Below, piece after piece: positions 7,923 to 16,407 of a stretch of DNA of 35,218 nucleotides (positions are counted from its first letter, which is position 1; every line of letters starts with the position of its first letter). The notes under the pieces are model-generated. The model ran no database searches, was not told where the DNA came from, and worked only from the letters and a program-made list of their open reading frames with translations. The position numbers were made by a program, and so were the translations under genes. This stretch comes from Acetobacteraceae bacterium (GTDB taxonomy: Bacteria; Pseudomonadota; Alphaproteobacteria; Acetobacterales; Acetobacteraceae): positions 1-35,218 of the forward strand of contig JAIYCD010000155.1 in the NCBI GenBank assembly GCA_027488195.1. Direction: 5' to 3'.

Positions 7923-9247
7923 TGCGGCATTTCCCCGCCTTCCTCGACCTTCAGGGACGCAGCGTTCTCCTGCTCGGCGCGGGCGAGGCGCTGGAGGCCA
8001 AGGCCACGCTCCTGCGCGCCGCCGGCGCCGAATTGCGCGAGGCCAGGCTTTTCGAGGAGAGCCTGCTGGAAGGCTGCGCCATGGCCGTCGCCGCCGGCGC
8101 TCCGGAGGAAGAGCTGGTCGCGCTGCACGTCGCCTGCATGGCGCGCGGCGTTCCCGTGAATGTCGTGGACCGGCCGGAATTCTGCTCCTTCATCACGCCC
8201 GCCATCATCAGGCGGGAGGGCATCACCATCGGCGTCTCCACCGGGGGCGCTTCGCCCGTCCTCGCCCGGCTGGTCCGCCAGAAGATCGAGGCGGTGCTGC
8301 CGCCGCTGCTCGGCCGTGTCGCGGCCTTGGGCGCACGGTTCCAGGCCGCGGTCCGCGCGCGCATCCCGAGCCTGCCGGCGCGCCGCGTCTTCCTGGAGCG
8401 CGCGCTGACCGGGACGCCGGCCGACCTCGCCCTCGCCGGCCGCCAGGACGAGGCCGAAGCCGCTTTCGCGCGCCTGCTGGAGACCGCCGATTCCGCGCCG
8501 CGCGGCTTCGTGCAACTGGTGGGCGCCGGGCCGGGTGCGGCCGATCTTCTCACGCTGCGGGCGCTGCGCGCGCTGGGCGAGGCCGATGTCATCGTGCATG
8601 ACCGCCTGGTGAGCGAGGAGGTGCTGGACCTCGCGCGGCGCGATGCCCGGCGCATCTTCGTGGGCAAGAAGCGCGCGCTGCATTGCATCCCGCAGGAAGG
8701 GATCAACACGCTGCTCATCGAACTCGCGCGCGAGGGGCTGCGCGTGGTGCGCCTCAAGGGCGGCGATCCCTTCATCTTTGGCCGTGGCGGTGAGGAAGCC
8801 CAGGCGCTGGCCGAAGCCGGCATTCCCTTCGAGGTGGTGCCCGGCGTGACCGCGGCGCTGGGTTGCGCGGCCCAGGCGGGCATTCCACTGACGCATCGCG
8901 ACGCGGCCCGCATGCTGACCTTCGTCACCGGCCACACGCGCGAGGGGCGGCTCGATCTCGATTTTCCCGCACTTGCGCGTCCGGGCCAGACGCTGGCGAT
9001 CTACATGGGCCTGACCACCTTGCCGCAGCTTCGCGAGGGCCTGGCCGGCGAGGGCTTCGACCTCAAGACCCCCGCCGCGCTGATCGAACGTGGCGGCTCA
9101 CCCCGGCAGCGGGAATTGCGGGGGAGCCTGGCTGAGATCGTGGCCCGCGCACCGGATTGGGCGGGAGACGGCCCTGTGCTGCTGCTGCTGGGCGAGGCGG
9201 TGGCCATGGGCGCCCCGCCGGCGCGCGCGGAAGCCGCCTTCGCCTGA
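7922..9247 (+). CDS. cysG: Siroheme synthase (CysG-type fusion)
   Basis: Makes siroheme for the nitrite reductase encoded upstream. Residues 1 to ~190 are the precorrin-2 dehydrogenase/sirohydrochlorin ferrochelatase part (LLLGAGEALEAKATLL; conserved NVVDRPEFCSFITPAII and GVSTGGASPVLARL). Residues ~197-441 are uroporphyrinogen-III C-methyltransferase (GAGPG 201-205; VRLKGGDPFIFGRGGEE; VPGVTAALGCAAQAGIPLTH). The aspartate of NVVD, equivalent to catalytic Asp104 in enteric CysG, and the serine of GVSTGG are kept. The first Rossmann fold is about 20 residues shorter than enteric CysG and the usual ATDD segment reads AAGA, so NAD binding may be altered. The start overlaps the nasA stop. This is the last gene of the nitrate operon. 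Confidence 0.93.
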   Translation: MRHFPAFLDLQGRSVLLLGAGEALEAKATLLRAAGAELREARLFEESLLEGCAMAVAAGAPEEELVALHVACMARGVPVNVVDRPEFCSFITPAIIRREGITIGVSTGGASPVLARLVRQKIEAVLPPLLGRVAALGARFQAAVRARIPSLPARRVFLERALTGTPADLALAGRQDEAEAAFARLLETADSAPRGFVQLVGAGPGAADLLTLRALRALGEADVIVHDRLVSEEVLDLARRDARRIFVGKKRALHCIPQEGINTLLIELAREGLRVVRLKGGDPFIFGRGGEEAQALAEAGIPFEVVPGVTAALGCAAQAGIPLTHRDAARMLTFVTGHTREGRLDLDFPALARPGQTLAIYMGLTTLPQLREGLAGEGFDLKTPAALIERGGSPRQRELRGSLAEIVARAPDWAGDGPVLLLLGEAVAMGAPPARAEAAFA

Positions 9248-9251
9248 GGCC

Positions 9252-9270
9252 GGGCTTGGGTTACAAGCCC
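9252..9270 (+). terminator. Hairpin after cysG
   Basis: A perfect 7-bp inverted repeat, GGGCTTG (9252-9258) and CAAGCCC (9264-9270), with loop GGTTA, starts five bases after the cysG stop. No T-run follows, so it is not a canonical intrinsic terminator. It could attenuate or end the nitrate operon transcript, or protect its 3' end, before the Bug gene. Confidence 0.45.
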
Positions 9271-9279
9271 TCCATCGCC

Positions 9280-9284
9280 GGAGG
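9280..9284 (+). promoter_or_regulatory. Ribosome binding site of the first Bug protein
   Basis: GGAGG lies seven bases before ATG 9292. It fixes the start at 9292, although the same frame is open far upstream into cysG. Confidence 0.7.
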
Positions 9285-9291
9285 AAACCCC

Positions 9292-10251
9292 ATGCAACGC
9301 CGTCTCCTGATCGCCAGCATCCTCGCTGCCCCCTTGGCCGTCCCCGCCATCGCGCGCGCGCAGACGGGGCCGCTGCGCCTGATCGTGCCCGCCCCGCCGG
9401 GCGGCAGCACGGATATCCTGGCCCGCATCCTGACCGAGCGCGCGGGTGCCAGCTTGGGCCAGAACATCGTGGTGGATAATCGTGGCGGCGCCGGCGGCAT
9501 CATCGGCACCGAGGCCGCGGCGCGCGCGGCGGCGGATGGCAACACCATCATCCTGGGCCACAACCAGACACATGCTTCCAGCCAATGGATGGCGCGCAAC
9601 CTGCCCTATAATGCGATCGAGAGCTTCACGCCGGTCGCGCGCCTCGCCACCGTGCATCACGCGACGGTGGTGCCGGCCAATTCCCAGGCCCGCACCATGG
9701 CCGGGCTGATCGAGATGGGGCGCGGCGGGCGGCGCGTCTCCTATGCCTCCTCCCAGGCGGGCTCGGCGAGCCATGTGATCGCGGAGACCTTCGTTCGGCG
9801 CTCGGGCATGGATGCGGTGCATGTGCCCTATCGCGGCGGCGGCCCCGCCACGCAGGATACGGTGGCGGGTGTGGTGGATTTCTACGTCTCGACCTGGCCG
9901 GGCGTCGTGGCGCTGGTGCGCGAGGGCCGGCTGCGGGCGCTGTCCATCGGCGCCGCGCAGCGCGTTCCGGGCTTTCCTGACCTTCCGACGACGGCCGAGG
10001 CGGAGGTGCCGTTCATGGCGGTGGATGCCTGGTTCGGCCTTTTCGCGCCGCGCGGGGTGGAGGCGGCGCGCGTGACGCGCCTGTCGGAGGCGTTCCTGGC
10101 GGCCCTCGCCCAGCCCGAGACGGCCGAGCGCGCGACGCAGGCCGGGCTGAACGCAGCACCCATGGGGCCTGGGGATTTCGCGGCCTTTCAGGTCGCAGAG
10201 GTGCGCCGCTGGCAGGAGATGGCGACGCTGACCGGGATCATGATGGAGTAG
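9292..10251 (+). CDS. Bug/TctC-family periplasmic solute-binding protein
   Basis: 319-residue extracytoplasmic binding protein of the tripartite tricarboxylate transporter family. A signal peptide is visible (MQRRLLIASILAAPLAVPAI, cleavage likely after ARA-Q near residue 23). Family hallmarks follow: LRLIVPAPPGGSTDILARIL, NIVVDNRGGAGGIIGTEAAA, the YASSQAGSASH segment and VPYRGGGPATQDTVAG. The ligand is probably a small carboxylate, but is not readable from sequence. No TctA or TctB membrane component is nearby, so it is an orphan receptor, as is common in bacteria with many Bug genes. It follows the nitrate operon but is separated by a hairpin and has its own strong RBS, so a link to nitrate metabolism is doubtful. 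Confidence 0.9.
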   Translation: MQRRLLIASILAAPLAVPAIARAQTGPLRLIVPAPPGGSTDILARILTERAGASLGQNIVVDNRGGAGGIIGTEAAARAAADGNTIILGHNQTHASSQWMARNLPYNAIESFTPVARLATVHHATVVPANSQARTMAGLIEMGRGGRRVSYASSQAGSASHVIAETFVRRSGMDAVHVPYRGGGPATQDTVAGVVDFYVSTWPGVVALVREGRLRALSIGAAQRVPGFPDLPTTAEAEVPFMAVDAWFGLFAPRGVEAARVTRLSEAFLAALAQPETAERATQAGLNAAPMGPGDFAAFQVAEVRRWQEMATLTGIMME

Positions 10252-10280
10252 CGGAGCGAACCGGCCAGGGAACCAGGCGC

Positions 10281-11186
10281 TCAAGTCGCATACTCGCCCC
10301 TTCTATCGCAGGTCGAACACGTCACGCTGCCCCTGCGACCCCTGGGCAGGTTCAACAGCGTCCCGCAGTGCCAGCATGGAACGGCCCTTCGTTCGGAATA
10401 CGCGCCTCCCCTCTCTTGGGCGGGACGTGGGTCGAGCGGCGCCTTCGGGGGCTTTCGCGCGCGGAAAGCCGCCACGCCGGCGCCGATGATCCAGATGGCG
10501 ATGAGCCCCAAGACCGCGAAGCCCAAAGGGTTGGGCTCCAGAATCATGATCGCGACCCAAAGCCCGGAGATTGTCGCCAGAAGGGTGGCGCCAAGCGTGA
10601 CGGCCTCCCTTCCGCGTTGCGCTGGATAGGCTTGCATCGCGGCGTCGTAGATGACCCACTCATCGTGGAGCGCACGCAATGCGGCAAGCCGCTGTTCTTC
10701 CTCTCCTTCGGCATGCTGTCGGGCTCTTTGCCGCCTGATGCGCTCGCCCTGGATCGAACGGTCCAGCTGGCTGCCCGCCGTCAAGCGATCAAGCGGAAGG
10801 AGGTGGACATCAAGCCTGGCTGCCCCCGCTTTCGCGGCGTTGGTGAACCCGCCGCTGACAATCACCGCCGCATGCGTGGCGGAATGGAAGCCGCGCGCCG
10901 CATAAGCCTCCTTCACCGCGTCATATCCAACGGCCCCTGACCAATTCTTGCACTGGACGACGAGCTTTTCGCTTCCGCAGACGGCAATCACATCGCAGCC
11001 AAAGTCGCCCGACCCCGGCGTCAGCGTCACCTCCCAGCCGAATTCGCTGAGTCTCGCGGCGACGCTGTGCTCGAAGCGGCGGCCCTGAGCGCTGCTCGAT
11101 CCCTCGCGGGGCACCGCCTCATCCGCGTGAAACGACCACGCCCTTTTGCGCCGGGCCGGTCTGTGTTGCTGCCGCCATCGTGCCAC
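10281..11186 (-). CDS. Membrane-anchored Mrr-type restriction endonuclease-like protein
   Basis: 301 residues. The N-terminal Mrr_cat/PD-(D/E)xK nuclease domain (about 30-138) contains RRFEHSVAARL (E39), GSGDFGCDV (D61, D65) and VVQCKNW (Q78, K80). It is followed by a charged helix (about 147-178), two hydrophobic segments (about 197-217 and 221-242), and a C-terminal four-cysteine zinc ribbon (C271, C274, C290, C293). The nuclease would face the cytoplasm and be tethered to the membrane. The GTG at 11186 is the farthest in-frame start; a GTG at 11114, just before the nuclease domain, is a plausible alternative. It stands alone, convergent to the Bug gene, with no methyltransferase partner nearby. 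A defence or DNA-quality role is an inference from the Mrr family. Confidence 0.8.
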   Translation of the reverse strand: MARWRQQHRPARRKRAWSFHADEAVPREGSSSAQGRRFEHSVAARLSEFGWEVTLTPGSGDFGCDVIAVCGSEKLVVQCKNWSGAVGYDAVKEAYAARGFHSATHAAVIVSGGFTNAAKAGAARLDVHLLPLDRLTAGSQLDRSIQGERIRRQRARQHAEGEEEQRLAALRALHDEWVIYDAAMQAYPAQRGREAVTLGATLLATISGLWVAIMILEPNPLGFAVLGLIAIWIIGAGVAAFRARKPPKAPLDPRPAQERGGAYSERRAVPCWHCGTLLNLPRGRRGSVTCSTCDRRGEYAT

Positions 11187-11263
11187 CGCATCCGTCCCCG
11201 AATTCGCATGCCCCGGCAGAATTCATCGTCACGCGCAACTCAGCACCTTTCGGCCGACATCCG

Positions 11264-11704
11264 CTACGCCTTCTTCTCCCAGCCGCGCTCGCCCTGCTGC
11301 CAATAGGTGAGGACGTGGCCCGCGGCCTTGGCGGCCGCCCAGCGCCGGCGGGCGGCAGCCACCGCATCCTCATCGCCGCCATCGAACAGGTCGAAGGCGC
11401 GGGCATAGAGCGCCAGATGCACGCTCTCCGTCCCCTCGGTCAGGAACAGATGCTGCGCGCCGTTCGCCGGCGGCGCATCCGCGAGCGTCAGGAGCACCGG
11501 CTGCGACGCCGCGTCGCGCGTGCCATGCGGCAGCCAATCCGGCTCCGCACAGGTCCAGAGCGCGTCATCGAGCGACTTCATCCGCTCCTCGCTCGCGCAG
11601 AGCACGAGGGCGCGCTGCTGCAAGGCGATCACCCGGCCGAGCAGGCGGGGCAGCGCCTGCTCCAGCGTGCTGCGCGTCAGGTGATAGAAGCCGATCTCCG
11701 TCAC
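11264..11704 (-). CDS. holC: DNA polymerase III chi subunit
   Basis: 146-residue protein with the HolC pattern: N-terminal IGFYHLTRSTLEQALPRLL, then RALVLCASEERMKSLDDALW, PDWLPHGTRDA and a central QPVLLT strand. Chi belongs to the clamp-loader complex and contacts single-strand-binding protein. The start is GTG 11704, sharing a GTGA overlap with the stop of the upstream oxidoreductase, so the two are translationally coupled. pepA-holC adjacency is widespread in proteobacteria; here two genes are inserted between them. Its identity is well supported by the HLT and WLPHGT motifs. Confidence 0.9.
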   Translation of the reverse strand: MTEIGFYHLTRSTLEQALPRLLGRVIALQQRALVLCASEERMKSLDDALWTCAEPDWLPHGTRDAASQPVLLTLADAPPANGAQHLFLTEGTESVHLALYARAFDLFDGGDEDAVAAARRRWAAAKAAGHVLTYWQQGERGWEKKA

Positions 11705-12681
11705 GGCACCGTCAGCACCACATTTCCCATCGCCGCCCCGCCCATCACCATCTCATGCGCGGCCGCGCATTCGGCGAGCGGCATGGTGGCGGCAATCGCG
11801 TGGTGCAGTCCGCCATCGCGCAGCAGCTTGTCCAGGACCGCCTCGCATTCCGTCCGCGCCTCGGCGCTCAGCTCATAGACGATGAAGAAGCGGATCGCCG
11901 CGCCGCTCAGGATCATCGGGAAGAAGCCGAGCGTGATGTCAGCGGCGCCCGAGCCATAGGTCACGCAGATACCGTCCTGCTTCACGATGCGCGGCAGCAG
12001 CGCGGCATTGGCGGCCAGGTCCACCTCGATCACGCGGTCCACGCCGCGGCCGCCGGTGAGTTCCTGCACGCGCGCCGCCACATCCTCGGCGCGGTAATCG
12101 ATCACGGCATCGGCGCCCGCCGCCATCGCATGCGCGGCCTTGGCGGCCGAGCTGACGGTCGCGATCACCTGCCTGGCACCCAGCCGCTTCGCGAACTGGA
12201 TCGCATAATGCCCGACCGCGCCCGCGCCGCCCGCGACCAGAACGGATTGGCCGATCACGCCGCCATCCACCATGACCGCGCGCAGTGCCGTCAGCGCCGG
12301 GATGCCCAGGCAGGCACCCTCCGCGAAGCTGACATTCTCCGGCAGCGCCACGGCCTGGACGGCCGGCAGCGCGATGTATTCCGCCGCCGTGCCGAAGGGG
12401 CGCTTCCATTGCCCGTTCCAGATCCAGACGCGCTCCCCCACGCGCGCCGCATCCACGCCGGCCCCCGCGGCCACGATCACGCCCGCGCCATCGCTGTGCG
12501 GGATGATGCGCGGCGCCGACATGGGGCGCGAGCCGCCGCGCGCCTTGCAGTCCGACGGATTTACGCCTGAGGCGTGGACACGGACCAATACCTCGCCTGG
12601 TCCCGCCACGGGATCGGCCATGTCGCCATGGACCAGGACCTCACGCGCGGCACCCGTCCGCTCATACCAAACCGCCTTCAT
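11701..12681 (-). CDS. NADPH:quinone oxidoreductase-like MDR protein
   Basis: 326-residue medium-chain dehydrogenase/reductase of the zeta-crystallin/Qor branch. The N-terminal GroES-like domain contains GEVLVRVHASGVNPSDCKAR; the nucleotide-binding motif is VLVAGGAGAVGHYAIQFAKR near residues 145-164. The catalytic and structural zinc ligands of alcohol dehydrogenases are not evident, as expected for Qor. It probably uses NADPH to reduce quinones or electrophilic carbonyls; the substrate is unknown. It sits 24 bases after the second aminopeptidase and overlaps holC by four bases, so it seems to be a newcomer in a pepA-holC operon. Confidence 0.88.
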   Translation of the reverse strand: MKAVWYERTGAAREVLVHGDMADPVAGPGEVLVRVHASGVNPSDCKARGGSRPMSAPRIIPHSDGAGVIVAAGAGVDAARVGERVWIWNGQWKRPFGTAAEYIALPAVQAVALPENVSFAEGACLGIPALTALRAVMVDGGVIGQSVLVAGGAGAVGHYAIQFAKRLGARQVIATVSSAAKAAHAMAAGADAVIDYRAEDVAARVQELTGGRGVDRVIEVDLAANAALLPRIVKQDGICVTYGSGAADITLGFFPMILSGAAIRFFIVYELSAEARTECEAVLDKLLRDGGLHHAIAATMPLAECAAAHEMVMGGAAMGNVVLTVP

Positions 12682-12705
12682 CGCGCCCTCCCCGAGGCCA
12701 TCCCG

Positions 12706-14091
12706 TCACACCCGGTGCGGGTCTTCAAAATGCCGCTCCACCAGCGCATCCAGCAAGCGTGCCCCGAAGCCGCTGGGCGTGCCCTTGGCCGCGAGCTGAT
12801 CTTCCGTCTCGGCCTGGTCCACGCCCGCGATGTCCAGATGCGCCCAGGGCAGCGTGCCCACGAACTCGCGCAGGAAGGCGGCGGCGTGCGATGCATCGGG
12901 CTGCGGCCCGCGCCCGGCCGGCACGCATTGCTTGAGATCGGCGATCTCGCTCTTCAGATCCTCGCGGTGCCGCTCGCCGATGGGCAGCGGCCAGAGCCGC
13001 TCGCCCACTACCTCGCCCGCCGCCGTGACCGCGGCCCCCAGCGCCGCGTCATTGCCGAAGAGCCCCGCGCGATGATGGCCCAGCGCCGTCACCACGCTGC
13101 CAGTGAGCGTGGCCAGGTCGAGCAGCGCCTGCGGGCGGAAGCGCCGCGCGGTGAAGTGCAGCGCATCGGCCAGCACCAGGCGGCCCTCGGCATCCGTATC
13201 CACCACCTCCACGCTCTGGCCATTCATCATGCGCAGTACATCGCCCGGTCGGTAGGCCATGCCGCTCGTCGCATTCTCGGCGATAGCGAGCAGGGCGACG
13301 GCGGGACAGGGGGAGCGGCGGCGAGCGAGCGCCAGCATGGCGCCGGCGCAGGCCGCAGCACCCGCCATGTCAGCACGCATCGCCTCCATGCCCGCGGCAC
13401 CCTTGATGGAAATGCCGCCCGTGTCGAAGCAGATTCCCTTGCCGATGAAGGCCACCGGCGGTGCCTTGAAGCCGCCCCTCCAGCGCAGGATGACGAGGCG
13501 CGGTGGGTGCGCGCTGCCCTGGCCCACCGCCAGCAAGCCGCCGGCCCCCAGCCGCCGCAATGCCCTGCGGCCAAGCACCGTGACCTCGATCCCTTCGGCG
13601 CGGAGCTTTCGCAGCCGGTCGACGAAACCAGTCGTGGTCAGGTGATTGCCGGGTTCGGCCACCAATTCGCGCGCCAGGGCCGCGCCGGCCAGCGCTGCCT
13701 CGGCCCGCGCCCAGGCGGCGCGGAGGGCCGTGGGGTCATCCACCAGAAGCTCGATCCGCCGTGGTTTGGCGCCCAGGGACTTGCGCCGCTCGAAGCGCCA
13801 GGCGCGCAGCACGGCACCCGTGCCGAGTGCCATGGCGCAAGAGGGCGGGAATCCGCGCGCATCCAGCGCGATGCGCTCAGCATCGCCCGCCGCCGCGATG
13901 CAGGCGGCACCCACCCTTTCCCATTCATGCGCCGTGCAGGCGCCATCCGCACCGACCCAGCGGTCGCCCGGGGAAACCTCCAGCACCTCGCCCAGCCGGC
14001 CGCGGAAGCCCGAGGCATGCGGCGGGCCGCCCTCAGGAATCGGCCGCAGCAGCAGCGCGCCCTTGGCAGGGGCGCGCCGGAGCTTCAGCAC
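12706..14091 (-). CDS. M17 leucyl aminopeptidase family protein (second paralogue)
   Basis: 461-residue M17 metallopeptidase starting three bases after the pepA stop. The C-terminal catalytic domain keeps the two-metal and catalytic residues: GKGICFDTGGISIK (Lys, Asp, catalytic Lys), the following MRADMAG aspartate, and DTDAEGRLVLAD (Asp, Glu, catalytic Arg), so it should be active. The N-terminal domain differs strongly from the upstream PepA. The glycine-rich loop that reads GGGRAGGSITAA in PepA here reads AGRGPQPDASHAAAF. It would cleave N-terminal residues from peptides in the cytoplasm. The tandem arrangement with pepA points to an old duplication and divergence. The specificity is unknown. 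Confidence 0.92.
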   Translation of the reverse strand: MLKLRRAPAKGALLLRPIPEGGPPHASGFRGRLGEVLEVSPGDRWVGADGACTAHEWERVGAACIAAAGDAERIALDARGFPPSCAMALGTGAVLRAWRFERRKSLGAKPRRIELLVDDPTALRAAWARAEAALAGAALARELVAEPGNHLTTTGFVDRLRKLRAEGIEVTVLGRRALRRLGAGGLLAVGQGSAHPPRLVILRWRGGFKAPPVAFIGKGICFDTGGISIKGAAGMEAMRADMAGAAACAGAMLALARRRSPCPAVALLAIAENATSGMAYRPGDVLRMMNGQSVEVVDTDAEGRLVLADALHFTARRFRPQALLDLATLTGSVVTALGHHRAGLFGNDAALGAAVTAAGEVVGERLWPLPIGERHREDLKSEIADLKQCVPAGRGPQPDASHAAAFLREFVGTLPWAHLDIAGVDQAETEDQLAAKGTPSGFGARLLDALVERHFEDPHRV

Positions 14092-14094
14092 CGG

Positions 14095-15555
14095 TCAGCC
14101 TTCATAATGCTCCGCCACCAGCCGATCGAGCATGCGCACGCCATAGGCCGAGGCGCCCTTGGGGATGGTCGGGCTGTCCTTCGTGGCCCAGGCGGTGCCG
14201 GCGATGTCCAGATGCGCCCAGGGGCGGCCCTGCACGAAGCGCTGGATGAAGCAGGCGGCCGTGATCGAGCCGCCGGCGCGCCCGCCGCCGACATTCTTCA
14301 TGTCGGCGATGTCGGACTTGATCTGCTTGTCATAGGCCTCGCCCAGCGGCATGCGCCAGGCGGCCTCGCCCACTGCGTTGCCGGCCGCGATGATGCGCGC
14401 GGCCAGTTCCTCGTCATTGGCAAAAAGGCCCGCATGCTCATGGCCGAGCGCCACGATGATCGCGCCGGTCAGCGTGGCGAGGTCCACCATGAATTTCGGG
14501 TCGTATTTCTCGATCGCGTAGTGGATCACATCGGCCAGCACCAGGCGGCCTTCGGCGTCGGTGTTGATCACCTCGATGGTCTGGCCGGAGGCGCTGGTCA
14601 CCACATCGCCCGGGCGCTGCGCGTTATGGCCGGGCATGTTCTCGACGAGGCCCACGATGCCGATCACGTCGGCCTTGGTCTTGCGGCCGGCCAGCGCCGC
14701 CATGAGGCCGGCGACGGTGCCAGCGCCCGCCATGTCCCACTTCATGTCTTCCATGCCGCCGGCCGGCTTGATGGAGATGCCGCCCGTGTCGAAGGTCACG
14801 CCCTTGCCGATGAAGCAGAGCGGCTTGTCCATCTTCTTCTTGCCCGAGCCGTTCCACTTCATCACGACCATGCGCGGCTCGTTGATCGAGCCCTGCGCCA
14901 CACCCAGCAGCGCGCCGAAGCCCAGCTTCTTCATTTCCTTCGGGCCCAGCACATCCACGCCGAGGCCCAGCTTCTCCAGCCCCTTGAGGCGATCCGCGAA
15001 TTCCACGGGCGTCAGGATATTGGCGGGCTCCGAGACGAGGTCGCGCGCGAGGAAGACGCCCTCCACCACCGCCTTCATCGGCGCGAAGGCGGATTTCGCC
15101 GCCGACGCCTCGTTCGTGCCGATGGTGAGCTTGGCCAGCTTGGGCTTGTCCTCGGCCTTTTCCGTCGTGCGGTAGCGGTCGAAGCGGTAGGAGCGCAGCG
15201 CGGCCCCCATGGCGAGGCTGGCGGCCTGTTCGGCCGTGAGGCCATCCGCCGCCACCATGGCCGCGGCCTCTCCCGAGATCATGGGGATGAGGCTGCCGCC
15301 CAGCTTCTCGGTGTCCGGGCTTTCGCCCAGGCCCAGCACCACCAGCTTGGTGATCCCGCCATGCGGCGCCCAGAGCGTGGCCGACTGGCCCTTCTTGCCC
15401 TTGAAGCCCGCCGCCTCCAACGCGCGGGAAAGGCCGCCTTCCATCGCCGCGTCCAGCGTGGCGGCAAGGCCCGAGAGCGTGGCGCCCTCGGCGAGGGGCA
15501 GGACAAGCGCGCCGGATTTCGGCAGCGCGGGCTTGGCGAAGGCGATGTCGAGCAT
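14095..15555 (-). CDS. pepA: Leucyl aminopeptidase PepA
   Basis: 486-residue M17 aminopeptidase, a hexameric cytosolic di-metal enzyme in the family. The catalytic domain shows GKGVTFDTGGISIK, MKWDMAGAG and NTDAEGRLVLAD, plus the conserved WAHLDIAGTAW segment. The chosen start is ATG 15555 (MLDIAFAKPALPK), which fits the family's N-terminal strand; another in-frame ATG at 15588 would add 11 residues, and neither has a strong ribosome site. In enterobacteria PepA also binds DNA; nothing here tests that. It is the first gene of a minus-strand operon with the second M17 gene, the Qor-like gene and holC, and is divergent from cysQ. Confidence 0.94.
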   Translation of the reverse strand: MLDIAFAKPALPKSGALVLPLAEGATLSGLAATLDAAMEGGLSRALEAAGFKGKKGQSATLWAPHGGITKLVVLGLGESPDTEKLGGSLIPMISGEAAAMVAADGLTAEQAASLAMGAALRSYRFDRYRTTEKAEDKPKLAKLTIGTNEASAAKSAFAPMKAVVEGVFLARDLVSEPANILTPVEFADRLKGLEKLGLGVDVLGPKEMKKLGFGALLGVAQGSINEPRMVVMKWNGSGKKKMDKPLCFIGKGVTFDTGGISIKPAGGMEDMKWDMAGAGTVAGLMAALAGRKTKADVIGIVGLVENMPGHNAQRPGDVVTSASGQTIEVINTDAEGRLVLADVIHYAIEKYDPKFMVDLATLTGAIIVALGHEHAGLFANDEELAARIIAAGNAVGEAAWRMPLGEAYDKQIKSDIADMKNVGGGRAGGSITAACFIQRFVQGRPWAHLDIAGTAWATKDSPTIPKGASAYGVRMLDRLVAEHYEG

Positions 15556-15642
15556 GGGGGGTCCGTTCCGGTCTGAAGGATTCGTCATAGGATAGGGGCT
15601 GCCTCGCATTGCGTCATCCCGGGCGGGTGGATAGATCACCGC
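15556..15642. promoter_or_regulatory. Divergent promoter region pepA / cysQ
   Basis: The 87 bases between two divergent starts must carry promoters or translation signals for both. I see no convincing -35/-10 pair. A TATCCT hexamer on the minus strand about 40 bases before the pepA ATG is the best -10 candidate. No clear inverted repeat was seen. Confidence 0.4.
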
Positions 15643-16407
15643 ATGACCCATCCGGAACTTCTCGAACTGGCCACGCGCCTCGCGCTCGAGGCCGGGGATG
15701 CGATCGAGGCGGTGCGCCGGGCGGGCTTCGCCATCGAGCGCAAGGGCGATGCCAGCCCCGTCACCGCGGCGGATCGCCTGGCCGAGGGCATCATCACCGA
15801 GGGGCTGCGCCTCGCCACACCGGAGATCCCCGTGGTGGCCGAGGAAGCCTTCGCGGCCGGCGAGGCGCCCGAGGTGGGCTACCGCTTCTGGCTGGTGGAC
15901 CCGTTGGACGGAACGCGGGAATTCGCCGATGGGCGCGATGAATACGTGACCTGCATCGCGCTGATCGAGGCCGGGCGCCCGGTGCTCGGCGTGCTGGGTG
16001 TGCCGGGGCGGGGCAGTCTCTACGCCGGGATCGTGGGGCAGGGGGCCTGGATGGCGGAGGGCGGCGCGCGCCGTCCGATCCAGGCCCGCCGCCCGCCCCC
16101 TGAGGGGCTGCATGTGCTGGACAGCCGCTCCCACCGCGACGCCGCGGCGACGGAGGCCTTCTGCGCCGCCTGGCCGGTGCGGCAGACGACGCGGATGGGT
16201 TCGGCGCTGAAATTCGCCTGGATCGCCGAAGGCCGGGCCGACCTGATGCCGCGCCTCGCCTCGGGGATCATGGAATGGGACACGGCCGCTGGGCAGGCGG
16301 TGCTGGAGGCGGCGGGCGGGCGCGTGGTGGATGCGGCGGGGCGGCCGCTTTCCTATGGCAAGCCGGGCTATCGCAACCCGGGCTTCGTCGCCTGGGGTGC
16401 GGCGTGA
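15643..16407 (+). CDS. cysQ: 3'(2'),5'-bisphosphate nucleotidase / inositol monophosphatase family
   Basis: 254-residue Mg-dependent phosphatase. The metal-binding motifs are in order: PVTAADRLAEG, VVAEEAF, the signature WLVDPLDGTREF (about residues 84-95) and the C-terminal EWDTAAGQAVLEAAGG. The TREF ending of the signature favours CysQ, which removes the 3'-phosphate of PAP from sulfate assimilation, over inositol monophosphatase; a histidinol-phosphatase or IMPase role is less likely. Its TGA overlaps the GTG start of the Sua5 gene (GTGA), so the two genes form an operon. Confidence 0.87.
   Translation: MTHPELLELATRLALEAGDAIEAVRRAGFAIERKGDASPVTAADRLAEGIITEGLRLATPEIPVVAEEAFAAGEAPEVGYRFWLVDPLDGTREFADGRDEYVTCIALIEAGRPVLGVLGVPGRGSLYAGIVGQGAWMAEGGARRPIQARRPPPEGLHVLDSRSHRDAAATEAFCAAWPVRQTTRMGSALKFAWIAEGRADLMPRLASGIMEWDTAAGQAVLEAAGGRVVDAAGRPLSYGKPGYRNPGFVAWGAA

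Noticed and set aside
9292-10251. Bug protein as part of a nitrate-uptake system
   Set aside because: Nitrate uptake uses NrtA-type receptors. This is a TctC/Bug protein, separated from cysG by a hairpin and with its own RBS.
11201-11226. Two GAATTC sites flanking CATGCC, considered as a repeat or operator
   Set aside because: The flanks do not match beyond the six bases; two chance hexamers are enough to explain it.
12574-15576. 1000-codon open frame on the + strand
   Set aside because: It lies antisense to the two M17 genes and part of the Qor-like gene. The translation is His/Arg/Ala/Gly-rich with no domain, as expected from high-GC codon bias.
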